Assembly (NCBI GenBank): GCA_027704905.1
Contig: CM051015.1
Coordinates: 16,244,521-16,308,520 of the forward strand
Origin: Muraenolepis orangiensis
Lineage: Eukaryota; Chordata; Actinopteri; Gadiformes; Muraenolepididae
DNA: 64,000 nucleotides
Direction of reading: 5' to 3'
The first letter of the stretch is position 1. The number at the start of each line of letters is the position of its first letter. Both the position numbers and the translations under genes were made by a program. Shown piece by piece: positions 9,855-21,316 of this stretch. Below the pieces are notes generated by a model, which saw only the letters and a list, made by a program, of their open reading frames with translations, did no database searches and had not been told where the DNA came from.

Positions 9855-9945
9855 GTCCTTTTATATGATGTCAAACCTAAACAATCAGAGGCCTGGCCTG
9901 TGAGAACTCCTTACTCAGCTTCACAATCCTGTTGATGCTGAGGGG
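9855..9945 (-). promoter_or_regulatory. Crystallin promoter block, copy 2
   Basis: Minus-strand ATATAAAAGG TATA box about 50 bp from the ATG, with the SOX-like ATTGTT and GCTGAGTAAG motifs at the same spacing as in copy 1. Equivalent blocks lie at about 18570-18660 (copy 3), 33200-33290 (copy 4), 37600-37690 (copy 5), 41075-41165 (copy 6), 44565-44650 (copy 7) and 49065-49150 (copy 8). Confidence 0.6.
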
Positions 9946-10017
9946 ATCTCCCTCAACGTTTCTGGAATCTCTGTTCCCATTCTCTTTAGAATCCATTCCA
10001 CTGACCACCAACTATTA

Positions 10018-10186
10018 TTCATATATATAAATATATTTATATATATTTAACTAAATGTACAATTACATTTAGTTAAATTAGCTTTTGTGTATATACGAAT
10101 ATATATATATAAATATATATATGTAAAACATATATATATATATTTATTTATGTTTTACATATATATATTTATATATATATACAAGA
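10018..10186. repeat. AT-rich palindromic tract
   Basis: Contains a small palindrome (AACTAAATGT ... ACATTTAGTT, about 10048-10075). A larger inverted repeat follows, in which TATATGTAAAACATATATAT is mirrored by a TGTTTTACATATATATA arm (about 10090-10180). Simple TA arrays sit at the equivalent place upstream of copies 4-6. Confidence 0.65.
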
Positions 10187-10189
10187 TAC

Positions 10190-10450
10190 AAAAATACATA
10201 GGAACGCTTACTCCCCATTCCCTCCCACAGTATAAATCTCCATAAACACCATAAAAATAATAATTATATATACAATAAAATAAACAAGAAAGAGCAGCAA
10301 AGTCACTTAAATAATGAGTACATATTTGGTTATTTTTTGCAAAAAAGTTTCAAAAGCATTTTAAGTACCAGTAGTGCAGCAGCATCATGAATACAGTGCA
10401 GTACAGTGCAGTAACTGTAATGAGTCCAGAAAGTCCAGCAAAGTATAAAT
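10190..10450 (-). mobile_element. LINE 3' UTR fragment (same family as 1-267)
   Basis: Shares the CATAGGAACGCTTACTCCCC start and the CAGTAGTGCAGCAGCATCAT core with the sequence at 20-180. No coding sequence. It abuts the tail of the next LINE at about 10452. Confidence 0.5.
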
Positions 10451-10451
10451 A

Positions 10452-12395
10452 CAGTATCAAGTCAAGTTTATTGTCATCAAAGTATAAGCAATGGGTGAAA
10501 ATATCATGTGCAACACCCGACGACAGACAGCAGTTATAAAAATAAAAATAATAGAATAAAAAAAGAAGTAAAAAGTACAAACTGTATAAAGTAAAATATA
10601 TAAAAATATAAAAGTGCATATATGACATGCAATATATTAGCACAAAAAAAGAGCAATATATAAATCAATGTAATCAAATATACATTGTTATATGCTCTAC
10701 ACCCTTGTTTAGCAGCCTGATGGCCTGACTGTGGAAGCTGTCTCTAAGTCTATTTGTGCAGTGCTTGATACTGCGGTATCGCCTGCCTGACAGTAAAAGT
10801 GAGTACAGTTCGTGGCTGGGGTGGGCATTGTCTATTATGATGCGTTTGGCCTTGGCCACGCACCGCTGGTTGTATATATCCAGAAGGGAGGGGAGCTCAC
10901 ATCCAACGATATACTGGTCCGGACCTCCCTTTGAAGCGCTCTGCGTTCGAGTGCGGTGCAGTTTCCGTACCAGGCGGTGATACACCCTTTAAGAACACTC
11001 AATTGTGCCGGTGTAGAATGTTCTCAGGATGCGGGGGCCCATGCTGAATTTCCTCAGATGCCTGAGGAAATACAGGCGTTGTTGGGCCCTTTTCGCCACG
11101 TGTGGTGTGCGTGGACCATGTGAGGTCCACGGAGATGTGCACGCCGAGGAACTTGAAGCTGCTGACCCTCTCTACTGCAACACCGTCGATGGAGAAAGGG
11201 CCGTGTTCTCCTCTCTGCTTCCTGAAGTCCAAGATCAGCTCCTTAGTCTTCTTGACGTTGAAGGCGGTTCTCCTGGCACCACTGCTCCAGCGATCCAACC
11301 TCCTCCCTGTAGGCTGTCTTGTCGTCGCCAGCGATCAGGCCATCACTGTCAGGCCATGTGTCGTCAGCAAGTTTGATTGTGATGTTGGAGCTGTGCATAG
11401 CCATGCAGTCATGGGTGTAGAGGGAGTAGAGGAGAGGGTTCAGCACGCATCCCTGGGGGGCTCCCGTGTTGAGGTTCAGTGGCTCTGAGGTGGTGCTGCC
11501 CATCCTCACCACCAGGAGGTCCAGTATCCAGCTGCACGTGGATGGGGGCACGCCTTGACCTCTAAGCTTGGTGTCGAGCTTGGCAGGAACTATTGTGTTG
11601 AACGCTGAGCTGTAGTCTACAAACAGCATTCGCACATAACAGTTATTTCCCTCCAGGTGGGAGGGCAGTGTGGAGGGCCATGGCAATTGCGTCGTCCGTG
11701 GATCTGTTTTGACGATATGCAAATTGCCATGGGTCCAGCGTGGCAGGTAACACGGAGCAAATAAAGTCCTCGACCAACCTCTGGAAGCATTTGCTGACAA
11801 TTGAGGTGAGGGCTACAGGTTTATAGTCATTCAGGCATGTTACCTTGGGTTGTTTAGGGACAGGCACAATGGTAGACATCTTGAAGACCGCGGGAACAAC
11901 AGCCTGGGACAGGGAGAGGTTGAAGATGTGCAAAGACTCCTGCCAACTGGTTTGCGCATGCTCTGAGGACGCGGCCCGGGATGTCGTCGGGGCCTGCCGC
12001 CTTACGGATGTTCAACCGCTTGAAGGTGCGGTGCACATCCGCCTCCGAGATGTTCAGCAGGCTGATCTCCTCAGGCGGCGCTGGCTTCGGCGGGCTGCCG
12101 TTCACGTCGAACCGAGCAAAAAAAGTATTTAGCTCTCCTGGGAGGGAGGTAGAGGAGTTCTCTACACAACTGGTTCTCCCTCTGAAGTTCGTTATCGTCT
12201 GTAGACCCTGCCACATACCCCTCGCATTGTGGCTCTCAAATCTCTCCTCCACTCTGTCTTTGTACTCCTGCTTGGCAGTGAAGATGGTCTTGCGGAGGTC
12301 ATAGCGGGCTCTCGTATATTCCTCCAAATTCCCGGAGCCAAAGGCGGCGTTACCAGCGTGGAGGGCAGTGCGAACATCGCCATATATAGATACAT
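10452..12395 (-). mobile_element. Decayed LINE (reverse transcriptase and C-terminus), minus strand
   Basis: From high to low coordinates, minus-strand frames cover the linker after the endonuclease (12327-11854, ARYDLRKTIFTAKQEYKDRV), reverse transcriptase (11933-11243, including FVDYSSAFNTIV and GAPQGCVLNPLL) and the C-terminal region (11298-10674). The catalytic box reads KLADDT where intact relatives have KFADDT. The palm has a small deletion at about 11505-11513, and several frameshifts are present. The 5' end is missing at 12395. The 3' tail ends with TCAAG-type sequence at about 10458. Same family as 13060-16105. Confidence 0.8.
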
Positions 12396-12399
12396 ATAA

Positions 12400-12768
12400 A
12401 TACTCTATATAGTATATCCAACAAATGTATAATTATGGTTGTTTTAGCTGTTATGTAAATTATCTTTCTACCTAGAGGTAGCTCCCTTCCTCTCTCCAAT
12501 TGAAAGGTGTTTTGTTTGTCACTACTTTAGGCGAGAAGTCAGATACAGTGGCCCCATCAATCCTGGCCTGACTCCTTAATTGTGTTAATTCCTTTAGCTG
12601 TCTTGCATTACCACTTCCCCCATTGAATTGGCCTCCCGGACAATCCATTCCATTCTTCAAAGTCACTCTTCATAATTTGGTTAATATCAGACTATCATGT
12701 ACGACATAGGTTAATTTATTTTGGGGGTACTCACTTAAAATATTTTTCCAATATGCACTATACATGTG
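12400..12768. repeat. Crystallin 5'-flank block
   Basis: Homologous to 18830-19150, 33430-33760, 37810-38142, 41310-41644 and 44815-45185 (shared CCTAGAGGTAGCTCCCTTCC start). It is the upstream flank of copy 2, displaced by the LINE insertion. No gene seen. Confidence 0.6.
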
Positions 12769-12769
12769 C

Positions 12770-13018
12770 CAATATGCCTTCTCCAGTTTCACTGCTGCCT
12801 GATCCAGAACCTGCACCGATGAGCTTAGCACCGGAGCCCCGGTCTTTCACCTCTGCCTTTGAGGGGGCTACTGTAGCCCTCACCAGAAATCACCATTCTC
12901 TAACCGGTAAAGATATTTGTCAAGAGTTTCCCGATTTCCTGCAGAGCCACACCGGGGTGACTTTGAGCCTATGTGGGTAAGCCTTACCAGTTTAACCCCA
13001 CGATTTGTGACAAATTGA
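12770..13018 (+). mobile_element. Gypsy gag/leader fragment
   Basis: About 250 bp nearly matching 20140-20360 of the plus-strand Gypsy relic (shared CTGCTGCCTGATCCAGAACC). The frame is short and open only in part. Confidence 0.5.
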
Positions 13019-13300
13019 ATGGCTGGTGGCAACGTTGTCTGCTACACTGGTGCTTCTGAGAGTATGGCGCCGTACGAGATGGCTGCCGTGTCGCGAGCTC
13101 CCGCATGACGACGCAGTTTTTAGTTATTTATTATTTTTATCGCAACTATTTTAGTTCAGGAAGTTAGCAGCAAGTTCACTTATAACTTTTGCACACTTCG
13201 GGAGATTAGATCGACAGTCGCTCGCCGCCTACCGGAGTTTTTTCAGTCTTTCGACTCGGACGTCCCGCCCGAAGTCACAGCTGGATTATCTCCGACCATC

Positions 13301-14296
13301 TTGGGCACGATTACACGCAAGCGTCGCCGGAGGAAGCGAGGGAAGCGAGCCGGCGTGCTAGTCAGGCTGAGACGTCGATCCGATCGCCCCCCACTACCCA
13401 CCATTCTACTGGCTAATGTACAGTCTCTGGACAATAAGTTAAGCGAACAACAGGCTCGTATTCAATTCCACCGGGAAACTAAGGACAACTGTATCATCTG
13501 CCTTACGGAGACATGGATGTCGGAGGGGGTAACCGACGCAGCTATCGAGCCGACGGGCTTTTCCGTACACCGGGCGGACAGAACAAAGGCTCTCTCCGGT
13601 AAAGATCGCGGAGGGGGGGTATGTCTCATGATAAACAGATCTTGGTGCAACCAAAGTCATGTACATCCCCTCAAGTCTTTCTGTTCCCCGGACCTGGAGT
13701 ATCTGATGCTTATGTGCCGTCCATACTGGCTACCTCGGGAGTTTACAGCGGTAACCGTGACCGCTGTTTACATTCCCCCACAAGCCAACACGGACACAGC
13801 GCTGAAGGAACTGTATGGGGCTATCAGCGAACAGGAGTCGGCACACCCCGAGGCTGCTCTCATCGTGGCGGGGGACTTCAACAAGGCGAACCTGAAGAAG
13901 GTTCTCCCAAAGTTCTACCAACACATAACGAGCAACACACGGGGCGAGCGGATCCTCGACCACTGCTACACTCCCTTCCGTGATGGCTACAAGGCCCTCC
14001 TCCGCCCACCGTTCGGCAAATCAGACCACCGCTCTATCCAGCTACTCCCCGCCTATAGGCAGAGACTGAAGCAGCAACCGATCGCTGTGAGGGAGGCCCA
14101 ATGCTGGTCGGACCAATCAGACTCTACGCTGCAGGATTGTTTTGATCACGCTGACTGGCACATGTTCCGCGTTGCCTCGGACAATAACATCAACGAGTAC
14201 GCGTCGTCGGTCACCGGGTTCATCAAGAAGTGCATAGATGACGTTGTTTCCGACCAAGTCGGTTCGGATATATCCCAACCAGAAACCGTGGATTAA
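13301..14296 (+). pseudogene. LINE endonuclease domain (5' part of ORF2)
   Basis: A 331-residue frame. It shows the exonuclease/endonuclease/phosphatase fold: LANVQSLDNK (N-terminal Asn strand), CLTETW (catalytic Glu), VAGDFNKANL (Asp and Asn), ERILDHCYT (Asp-His region), and FGKSDHRSI (terminal SDH catalytic pair). It would nick target DNA for target-primed reverse transcription. Compared with the copy at 24018, an extra T near 14250 shifts the frame. The last ~15 residues of this frame are therefore out of register with the true continuation at 14238-14519. Confidence 0.8.
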
Positions 14297-14464
14297 CGGC
14301 GATGTTCGCACTGCCCTACATGCGCGTAACGCCGCCTTTGGTTCCGGGAATACGGAGGAATATACGAGAGCCCGTTACGACCTCCGTAAGACCATCGTCA
14401 CTGCCAAGCGGGAGTATAAGGATAGAGTGGAAGATAAATTCAAGAACCACGATGCGAGGGGTAT

Positions 14465-16012
14465 GTGGCAGGGGCTGCAGACGATAACGATAACTTCAGA
14501 GGGAGAACCAGTTGTGTAGAGAACTCCTCTACCTCCCTCCCAGGAGAGCTAAATACATTTTTTGCTCGGTTCGACGTAAACGGCAGCCCGCCGAAGCCAG
14601 CACCGACTGAGGAGACCAGCCAGCTGCGCATCTCGGAGGCGGATGTGCGCCGCACCTTCAAGCGGCTGAACATCCGTAAGGCGGCAGGCCCCGACGACAT
14701 CCCGGGCCGCGTCCTCAGAGCATGCGCAGACCAGTTGGCAGGAGTCTTTGCAGACATCTTCAACCTCTCCCTGTCCCAGGCTGTTGTCCCCGCGGTCTTC
14801 AAGATGTCCACCATCGTGCCTGTCCCTAAACAACCCAAGGTAACATGCCTGAATGACTATAGACCTGTAGCCCTCACCTCGATCGTTAGCAAATGCTTCG
14901 AGAGGTTGGTCAAGGACTATATTTGCTCCGTGTTACCTACCACGCTGGACCCATGGCAATTAGCATATCGTCAAAATAGATCCACGGACGACGCAATTGC
15001 CATGGCCCTCCACACTGCCCTTTCCCACCTGGAGGGTAAGAACTGTTATGTGCGAATGCTGTTTGTGGACTACAGCTCAGCATTCAACACAATAGTTCCT
15101 GCCAAGCTCGACACCAAGCTGAGAGGTCTAGGCGTACCCCCATCCACGTGCAGCTGGATACTGGACCTCCTGTCGGACCGCCGCCAGGTGGTGAGGATGG
15201 GCAGCACCACATCAGAGCCACTGACCCTCAACACGGGAGCCCCCCAGGGATGCGTGCTGAGCCCTCTCCTCTACTCCCTCTACACCCACGACTGCATGGC
15301 TATGCACAGCTCCAACGTCATCGTCAAGTTTGCTGATGACACGACAGTGATGGGCCTGATCGCCGGCGACGACGAGACAGCCTACAGGGAGGAGGTCGGA
15401 TCGCTGGAGCAGTGGTGCCAGGAGAACAGCCTCGCCCTCAACGCCAAGAAGACCAAGGAGCTGATCGTGGACTTCAGGAGGCAGAGGGGAGAGCACAGCC
15501 CTATCTCCATCGACGGCGTTGCAGTAGAGAGGGTCAGAAGCTTCAAGTTCCTCGGCGTGCACATCTCCGAGGACCTCACATGGTCCACGCACACCACACA
15601 CGTGGTGAAAAGAGCCCAACAACGCCTGTATTTTCTCAGGCGTCTGAAGAAATTCAGCATGGGCCCCCGCATCCTGAGAACATTCTACAACGGCACCATC
15701 GAGAGTGTTCTTACAGGGTGTATCACCGCCTGGTACGGGAACTGCACTGCACTCGAGCGCAGAGCGCTTCAAAGGGTGGTGCGGACGGCCCAGTATATCG
15801 TTGGAGGTGAGCTCCCCTCCCTCCTGGATATTTACAATCAGCGGTGCGTGGCCAAGGCCAAACGAATTATAAAAGACATTGCCCACCCCAGCCACGAACT
15901 GTACTCACTATTACCGTCAGGCAGGCGATACCGCAGTATCAAGTGCCGTACAAATAGGCTCAGAGATAGCTTCCACAGTCAGGCCATCAGGCTGCTGAAC
16001 AAGGGCGTATAA
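14465..16012 (+). pseudogene. LINE reverse transcriptase (3' part of ORF2)
   Basis: A 515-residue frame. RKAAGPDDIPGRVL begins the reverse transcriptase, VDYSSAFNTI holds the first catalytic Asp, GAPQGCVLSPLL is the turn motif, and VKFADDTTVM holds the catalytic Asp pair. The thumb follows (LGVHISEDLTWSTH), then a C-terminal region ending FHSQAIRLLNKGV. A small insertion near 14490 shifts it from the preceding endonuclease frame. Everything downstream is open, so only minor damage separates it from a working ORF. Confidence 0.82.
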
Positions 16013-16105
16013 CATATAACAATGTATATTTTATTACATTGATTTATATATACATATTGCTCTTTTCTGTGCTGATTTTTGCATTTTATAAATTGCATTT
16101 TTTTT

Positions 16106-16530
16106 TTTTTTTTGGGGTCGGTTTTTTTTGTTTGTTACTTAAAAACCGTGTAGATTCCAATTTAGATTGATTTTAGGACTGGGGGAGGGGGGTGGAGTAG
16201 GTTTTTACTGGGGATTTTCCCCAGCCTCAATTTGCAGTGGGGGAATGTGGAGTGTGTGTGGTTGCTTGCTAGTTTAAGAAGCCTGGTCTGAGTTAGACTG
16301 ATGACTCTATGGCAGGTAAGGCTGCACACCTTTGGGTCTTGCTAATCAAGGCCCATAGGTTAAACCAGCCACATACACACTCACGAGGAGAGAGCTCTAG
16401 CATTTACCAACTGCTCTGTTCTTTATGATTCAAAACTCTGCAATAAACAGATCCTCATTATCCTGTGTCCGTCTTCAGGAGGAGCCCTCAAGAAGCCATT
16501 TCAACAGCTTGTGGAAGCGGTGACTGCTAC
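16106..16530 (+). mobile_element. LTR-retroelement remnant (internal end and 3' LTR)
   Basis: Purine-rich end of the internal region, then an LTR beginning TGTGGAGTGTGTG at 16246 and ending near 16530. Same family as 468-1359. The LTR contains CAATAAAC, a plausible poly(A) signal. Confidence 0.55.
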
Positions 16531-17640
16531 TGTCTAATATTTTCAAGTTCTGATCCTTGATTGTTTGTGGAGTCTCGGCTGCACTTAGTAAAATTGCTAA
16601 CCTTTTAGCCAGGTTCATTTTGGAAAAAACGAAACTTCCACTGCCATGTCAACAATTTTCCTAATCTTTTAGAAATACAACACTATACAAACCTTTCTCA
16701 AAACAAACTGACACAAATCTGGTCCCAAATATCTCACCAAATCCATCTAGAACATCTCCCAGACCACTGATGTATAAAAGAATTTCAATCCTTCACATCC
16801 ACAAACTGTAACCGAGTGTAGTGTGTGCCTGATTTCACATTTTAAAAACGGACGCATGTCACACATTACAGTCATGTTTCAAAATGGATGTTGGACTTGG
16901 CAAAACATATGTTGCTTTACATACATCAATGGATGCTTACAACAAATACTCTTTAAAATGGAAATAACAAATATATAAATTGTATCCTGCATGCAATCTA
17001 AACCATTTTTATCTACCACCACCATTGTTCTTGGATAACCCCTAACTGACATCAAAGTCATAATTAAGGACATTGACAGGAAACATAGGCTTCTTGTAGA
17101 GTATCTCCTTCAGCAAGACCTGGAGAATAGGAGCAAAACTTGGAGTCATTTGTTGATTAATATTTATTGAGCTGCATTGTTAACTTGTACCCTATTGTTA
17201 ACTTGTACCCTCTGTTACCCTATACAAATGTTGGAGGAAGTCAAGAACAGGCTCAACCAGCTGAAGAAAAATTTCAAGCCTGAGGCTCGGATTTTATTAA
17301 AAAAAAAAGTTTTTATTTACTGAATTAGAGTTACTGTTCAAATGTGTATGGAGGAGACAGGGAGAAGAGCTTGAGGAAAAGCAGTAATGTTGTTTATAAA
17401 TTAGCATGAAGGAAAGGAAAGTGCAGGAACGATGGTAGGCCTGTGAACTAAAGCAAATGACAGAGGAGAAAGACTCCTCAGTAGCATTGTCTCATCAAAG
17501 AATCTAAACCTCCTAAGGTCCGTTGAATTCCAAATAGGCCTGTACTCAACTACTTACACCCCTACAAGTTCCAGAATATTCAGTATTTCTCTGTATATTC
17601 AAGTGATATGTTTGTTCAAATAACCACCGGGAAAATTGCA
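16531..17640. repeat. Unrecognised conserved block, 3' flank of copy 3
   Basis: Homologous to 1360-2050. On the plus strand it has the DIKVIIKDIDRKHRLL stretch (about 17047-17130). Then comes a segment starting ATGTTGGAGGAAGTCAAG at 17228 that reads MLEEVKNRLNQLKK and ends PEAR at about 17290. The two behave like coding pieces of one gene separated by 100 bp, but I cannot name it. On the minus strand the NLAKKLA string is degraded here. Confidence 0.45.
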
Positions 17641-17675
17641 TGTTAAAGTAAAATTATATTTAATTGATGATGAAA

Positions 17676-18528
17676 TCAACACATGTCAGTGACACGCCTC
17701 ATGCTCATGAACCTCATGCCACTCATGCCCATATCCTTGAAGCTCCTGTACTCTCCAGGCCTCATGTACATCATCCTGCCCTTGTAGTGGGCCTGCTCAT
17801 ACATCAGCCAGTGACCGTCCATCACGTTGCAGGACTGGCAGTCAGACATGCGGTAACGATCCTGGATGTTGTCACAGTCGTCCATCATCTCATAGGACTG
17901 ACCACCGTAGTTCTCCCTCTCGTAGATCTTCATCCTGAACTGACCTCTGTGCTGTAATGCGGAGATTTAGAGAAACAGTGTCAGCAGACTCATAACCACA
18001 ACATAGTCATAGGGTGAGAGTAACTGTTGAAATATGGGTGAGTTCTCTTACATAGGGGATCATTCTGCAGGACCTGATGTTGTCAAACATCATTCCCATG
18101 CTCATCATGCGCTGCATGTCGTTGTACTCTCCCCTCCTCATGAAGAACTGCTGGCCCATGTAGTTGTTCCTCTCGTAGACCATGAAGCAGCCACTCTCCA
18201 CCCTGCAGGACTGGCACCTGCTCAGGTAGGAGGACATGTCGGAGCAGTCGCTCATGCACTCATAGGAGCGGCCCTGGAAGTTCTTCTCCTCGTAGAAGGT
18301 GATCTGAAAGAGAACAAACAAAGTATACATTTCTTATGATAGAAAGGGGAAAAAGGGAAACGAGTTTGACATTTCCTACAATATAAATTGTTGTTATGTT
18401 CATACTGCCACCCATTGTGTGTGGGCAGTTCAGTGTATTAAAACAAAGGAAAAATCGTATCCCATGTATCTCAATAAGTTACAAATCAAACATACTTTGC
18501 CCATCATGTTCCTGTCAGTGGTGGTCAT
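17676..18528 (-). CDS. crygm: Gamma-M crystallin, copy 3 (3 exons, 186 aa)
   Basis: Lens crystallin with four Greek keys. Exon 1 is 18528-18496 (MTTTDRNMMGK), exon 2 is 18303-18052 and exon 3 is 17951-17676 (ends RRVTDMC). Splice sites are GT-AG, with introns of 192 and 100 bp. Exon 3 keeps the typical GGQSYEMMDDCDNIQDRYRM. No frameshift or stop is present. The common promoter block and TATA lie upstream, at about 18570-18660. The 3' flank is of the class shared with copies 1 and 4. Intron 2 is the shortest of the set because it has fewer of the 22-bp intronic repeats. Confidence 0.93.
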
Positions 18529-18660
18529 ATTGCTGTTACTAGTGAACTGTCTTTCCACCTGTTTTACAGAGGTCCTTTTATATGATGTCAAACCTAAACA
18601 ATCAGAGGCCCTGCCTGTGAGAACTCCTTACTCAGCTTCACACTCCTGTTGATGCTGAAG

Positions 18661-19153
18661 GGATCCCCCTGCACGTTTCTGGAATCTCTTGGCCCATTCT
18701 CTTTAGATTCCATTTCACTGACCACCAATTATTATTGATATATATATATATATTTTTTTAATAAAATGTATATTTATGTACAATAAAATGTACTGTTGTG
18801 TATATATGTATATACATATAACAGATGTATAAGTATGGTTGTTTTAATTTGCTGGTATGTAAATTATCTTTCTACCTAGAGGTAGCTCCCTTCCTCTCTC
18901 CAAATGAAAGGTGTTTTGTTTGTCACCACTTTAGGCTAGAAGTCTGATACGGTGGCCCCGTCAATCCCCGGCCTGACTACTTAATTGTGCTGTCTTGCAT
19001 TCCAACTTCCCCCCATTGAATTGGCCTCCCAGACAATCCATTCCAGTCTTTATAGTCACTCTTCACAGTTTGGTTATTATCAAACTATCATCGTACAACA
19101 TACATTCCAATATGCACTATACATTTGAGAATCCCTTTTTTGAATATGTTAAA
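18661..19153. repeat. Crystallin 5'-flank block, copy 3
   Basis: AT-rich stretch (TA runs near 18740-18830), then the conserved CCTAGAGGTAGCTCCCTTCC flank shared with the other units. No gene seen. Confidence 0.55.
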
Positions 19154-19400
19154 TAGGCTTGTGGAGTGTGTTTGGTTGGTGGCTGGTTTAAGCAGCCTCA
19201 CCTGGCCTGAGTTAGACTGATCACTCTGACTGATTATGGCTGGTTAGATTGCAAGTAAAAAAAGCCTCCACCACACACAATTGATGAAATTGAGCTCTAG
19301 CATGTACCATCTGCTTTGTTGATGATTCAAATTCTTGCAATAACCCAGATTCCTCATCACCCTGTTTCCTTGTCTTCGGGAGGAGCCCTCAAGTAGCTTA
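19154..19400 (+). mobile_element. TGTGGAG-type LTR fragment
   Basis: Begins TTGTGGAGTGTGTTTGG and runs to AGTAGC near 19400. It is a diverged copy of the LTR at 45196. A Gypsy LTR interrupts it, as also happens at about 45435. Confidence 0.5.
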
Positions 19401-20336
19401 TTTAGTCACAGTCTGCATTCTAGTCTCCTCGCTCCCATTACACACTACCCGATAGCCAGGCCCCCCTTGTTCGTTTTGGCACACAGCTGCGGCACATTAC
19501 AAATCAGTCTATTATTTAAGTGAACTCCTGTTCATTCACTCATTGCCAGATTGTACTAGAATAATGACAGACAATCCAGCGATTTCTCCCGGACTGATTT
19601 CCCGTTGCCAACCCTGCCTGCCTTTGACCGGTTGTCTGTTTCCAGATCATACCTTCCCTGGACCTGCCGGTTCCGCCCTTTTCCCGACCCTGCCTGCCTT
19701 GCCTCCTTGTCATCAGTTTCCAGAACCAGCCTGTCCCTGATCTACATGCCCTGCCTGATTACCAATATTCTGCCTGACCGTGTCTACGCTTCTGCTGGCT
19801 ACTTCTGGGTTTGTCGAGGTGGACATCGTATTCGCCATTCTGTGTTGCCGTATACCTGCTCACCTGTGATTTTTTAATATTATATATCACAAACTATTCC
19901 TCGTTGTCTGTGTGTGCTGCATTTTGGTTCTTACACGATCCGTGACAGTATAATCTGGCCAACCATGGACCCTGTGTTCACCACATCACCACAGGCCCGT
20001 CTTGAGAGGGCTGAGGACACCCTCTAGCGGCTCAAGGTACTGTTAACCACAATAGACCAGTCGATCTCCGCATGTCAGCAGACGCTAGTAGCGAGAAGCT
20101 ATTCTTAATTTGGGTCAAGCAGGCTGAACCAGCGCCTTCTCCAGTTCCACTGCTGCCTGATCCAGAACCTGCACCGATGAGCTTAGTACCAGAGCCCCCG
20201 TCTTCCACATCTGCTTTTGAGGGAGCTACTGTAGCCCTCACCAGAAACCCCCATTCTCTAACGCGGCAGAGATATTCGCGATATTCGAGATATTACCCGA
20301 TTTCCTGCAGACCGACACCTTGGTGATTTTGAGCCT

Positions 20337-20711
20337 ATGTGGGTAGGCTGTACCAGTCTAACCCCAGAACCCCACGCTCGGCTGCTGTTGGCTTATGGTT
20401 CTCATGCCATTGCGACGTTCATCAATTTTGGCGCTGACGTCAACATCATCGACGAGAACCTCACCTTGCAGTTAGGCATCGGCTGGGTTCCCCTTTCGTG
20501 CTCCCTTCCTGCAAACACCCTGCATGGTCATCTTCTGGGGAGTGTCTCTCATGAGACCCCACCTGTGCGCATGCTCCTGTCCGGTTACCATCATGAAACC
20601 ATCCTGTTCCACATCCTGCAGTCTACTCATCTTCCTAGCTTGGTAGCAAGGGCTACCCCTTGCTCCGTCATCACAACCCCAACTTCAACTGAGTTACGGG
20701 AGCCATTGTAG
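20337..20711 (+). pseudogene. Gypsy aspartic protease region, fragment
   Basis: A 124-residue frame with a retropepsin-like segment in which the active-site motif reads FINFGADVNII. The usual Asp-Ser/Thr-Gly is replaced, so the catalytic Asp appears lost. Followed by a LQLGIGW hydrophobic segment. Identification rests on the G-A-D-x-N-I-I context and its place upstream of the reverse transcriptase. Confidence 0.5.
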
Positions 20712-21067
20712 GGTGGAGCTTATCCTGTCACCAGATAAGTTTGAGACAAGCCGCAGCACCCTAGCAATCAGTTTGTTCCAGCCCTGCCCCAGACCTGGCC
20801 GGAGTACCAACGGAATACCACAACTTTTCAAGGTGACATGCCTTCGTCCGCACCGCCCTTATGACTGCGCCATTGACCTGCACCCTTGTACGTCTCCTCC
20901 TAAGGGCCGCCTGTTTTCCCTGTCCGTCCCTCGTCTTCACCTTCTGGAGTGGGGTCTTTCTTTGTTGAGAAGAAGGACAAGTCACTGAGGCCCTGCATCG
21001 ACTACAGGTGTCTATGACAATGACAAGGTGAAGAACCGGTACCAGCTTTCTCTGATCTCCTCCAGTT

Positions 21068-21316
21068 TTGAGTTGCTTCAATGAGAAACTATTTATATTA
21101 TACTTACGCAACGCCTACCATTTGGTCCGGATTCTGGAGGAAGACGAGGGGAAGGACGGCTTTCAACTCCTCCTCAGGGCATATGTGTATCTGGTTATGC
21201 CTTTTGACCTTAGCAACGCCCTAGCCGTGTTCCAGGCGTTGGCTAATGTAGTCCTTTGGGACATCTTAAATAAGCATTTGTTTGTGTACCTGGACGACAT
21301 CCGGATCTTTTCCTGA
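21068..21316 (+). pseudogene. Gypsy reverse transcriptase, fragment
   Basis: An 82-residue frame with LRNAYHLVRI, VMPFDLSNALAVFQAL (motif 4, Gly changed to Asp) and LFVYLDDIRIFS (YLDD box). A stop follows directly. Surrounding frames continue the domain in other phases, so it is decayed. Confidence 0.65.

Larger units (their letters stand above)
13060..16105 (+). mobile_element. Nearly intact LINE (non-LTR retrotransposon), plus strand
   Basis: The 5' end begins near 13062 (GAGTATGGCGCCGTACGAGA, also the start of the copy at 24018). The endonuclease lies at 13301-14240 and the reverse transcriptase at 14465-16012. The 3' UTR ends in a T-rich stretch at about 16105. Only two small frameshifts separate the coding blocks, so it is young. 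The protein type (apurinic-like endonuclease plus a reverse transcriptase with FADD box) is that of the L2/CR1/Rex1 group. Its 5' flank resembles the LTR-leader sequence GGTGGCAACGTTGTCTGCTAC, so it landed in an older LTR remnant. Confidence 0.85.

Noticed and set aside
15212..15895. 227-aa minus-strand frame in the LINE
   Set aside because: Antisense shadow of the reverse transcriptase. The sense strand carries all catalytic motifs.
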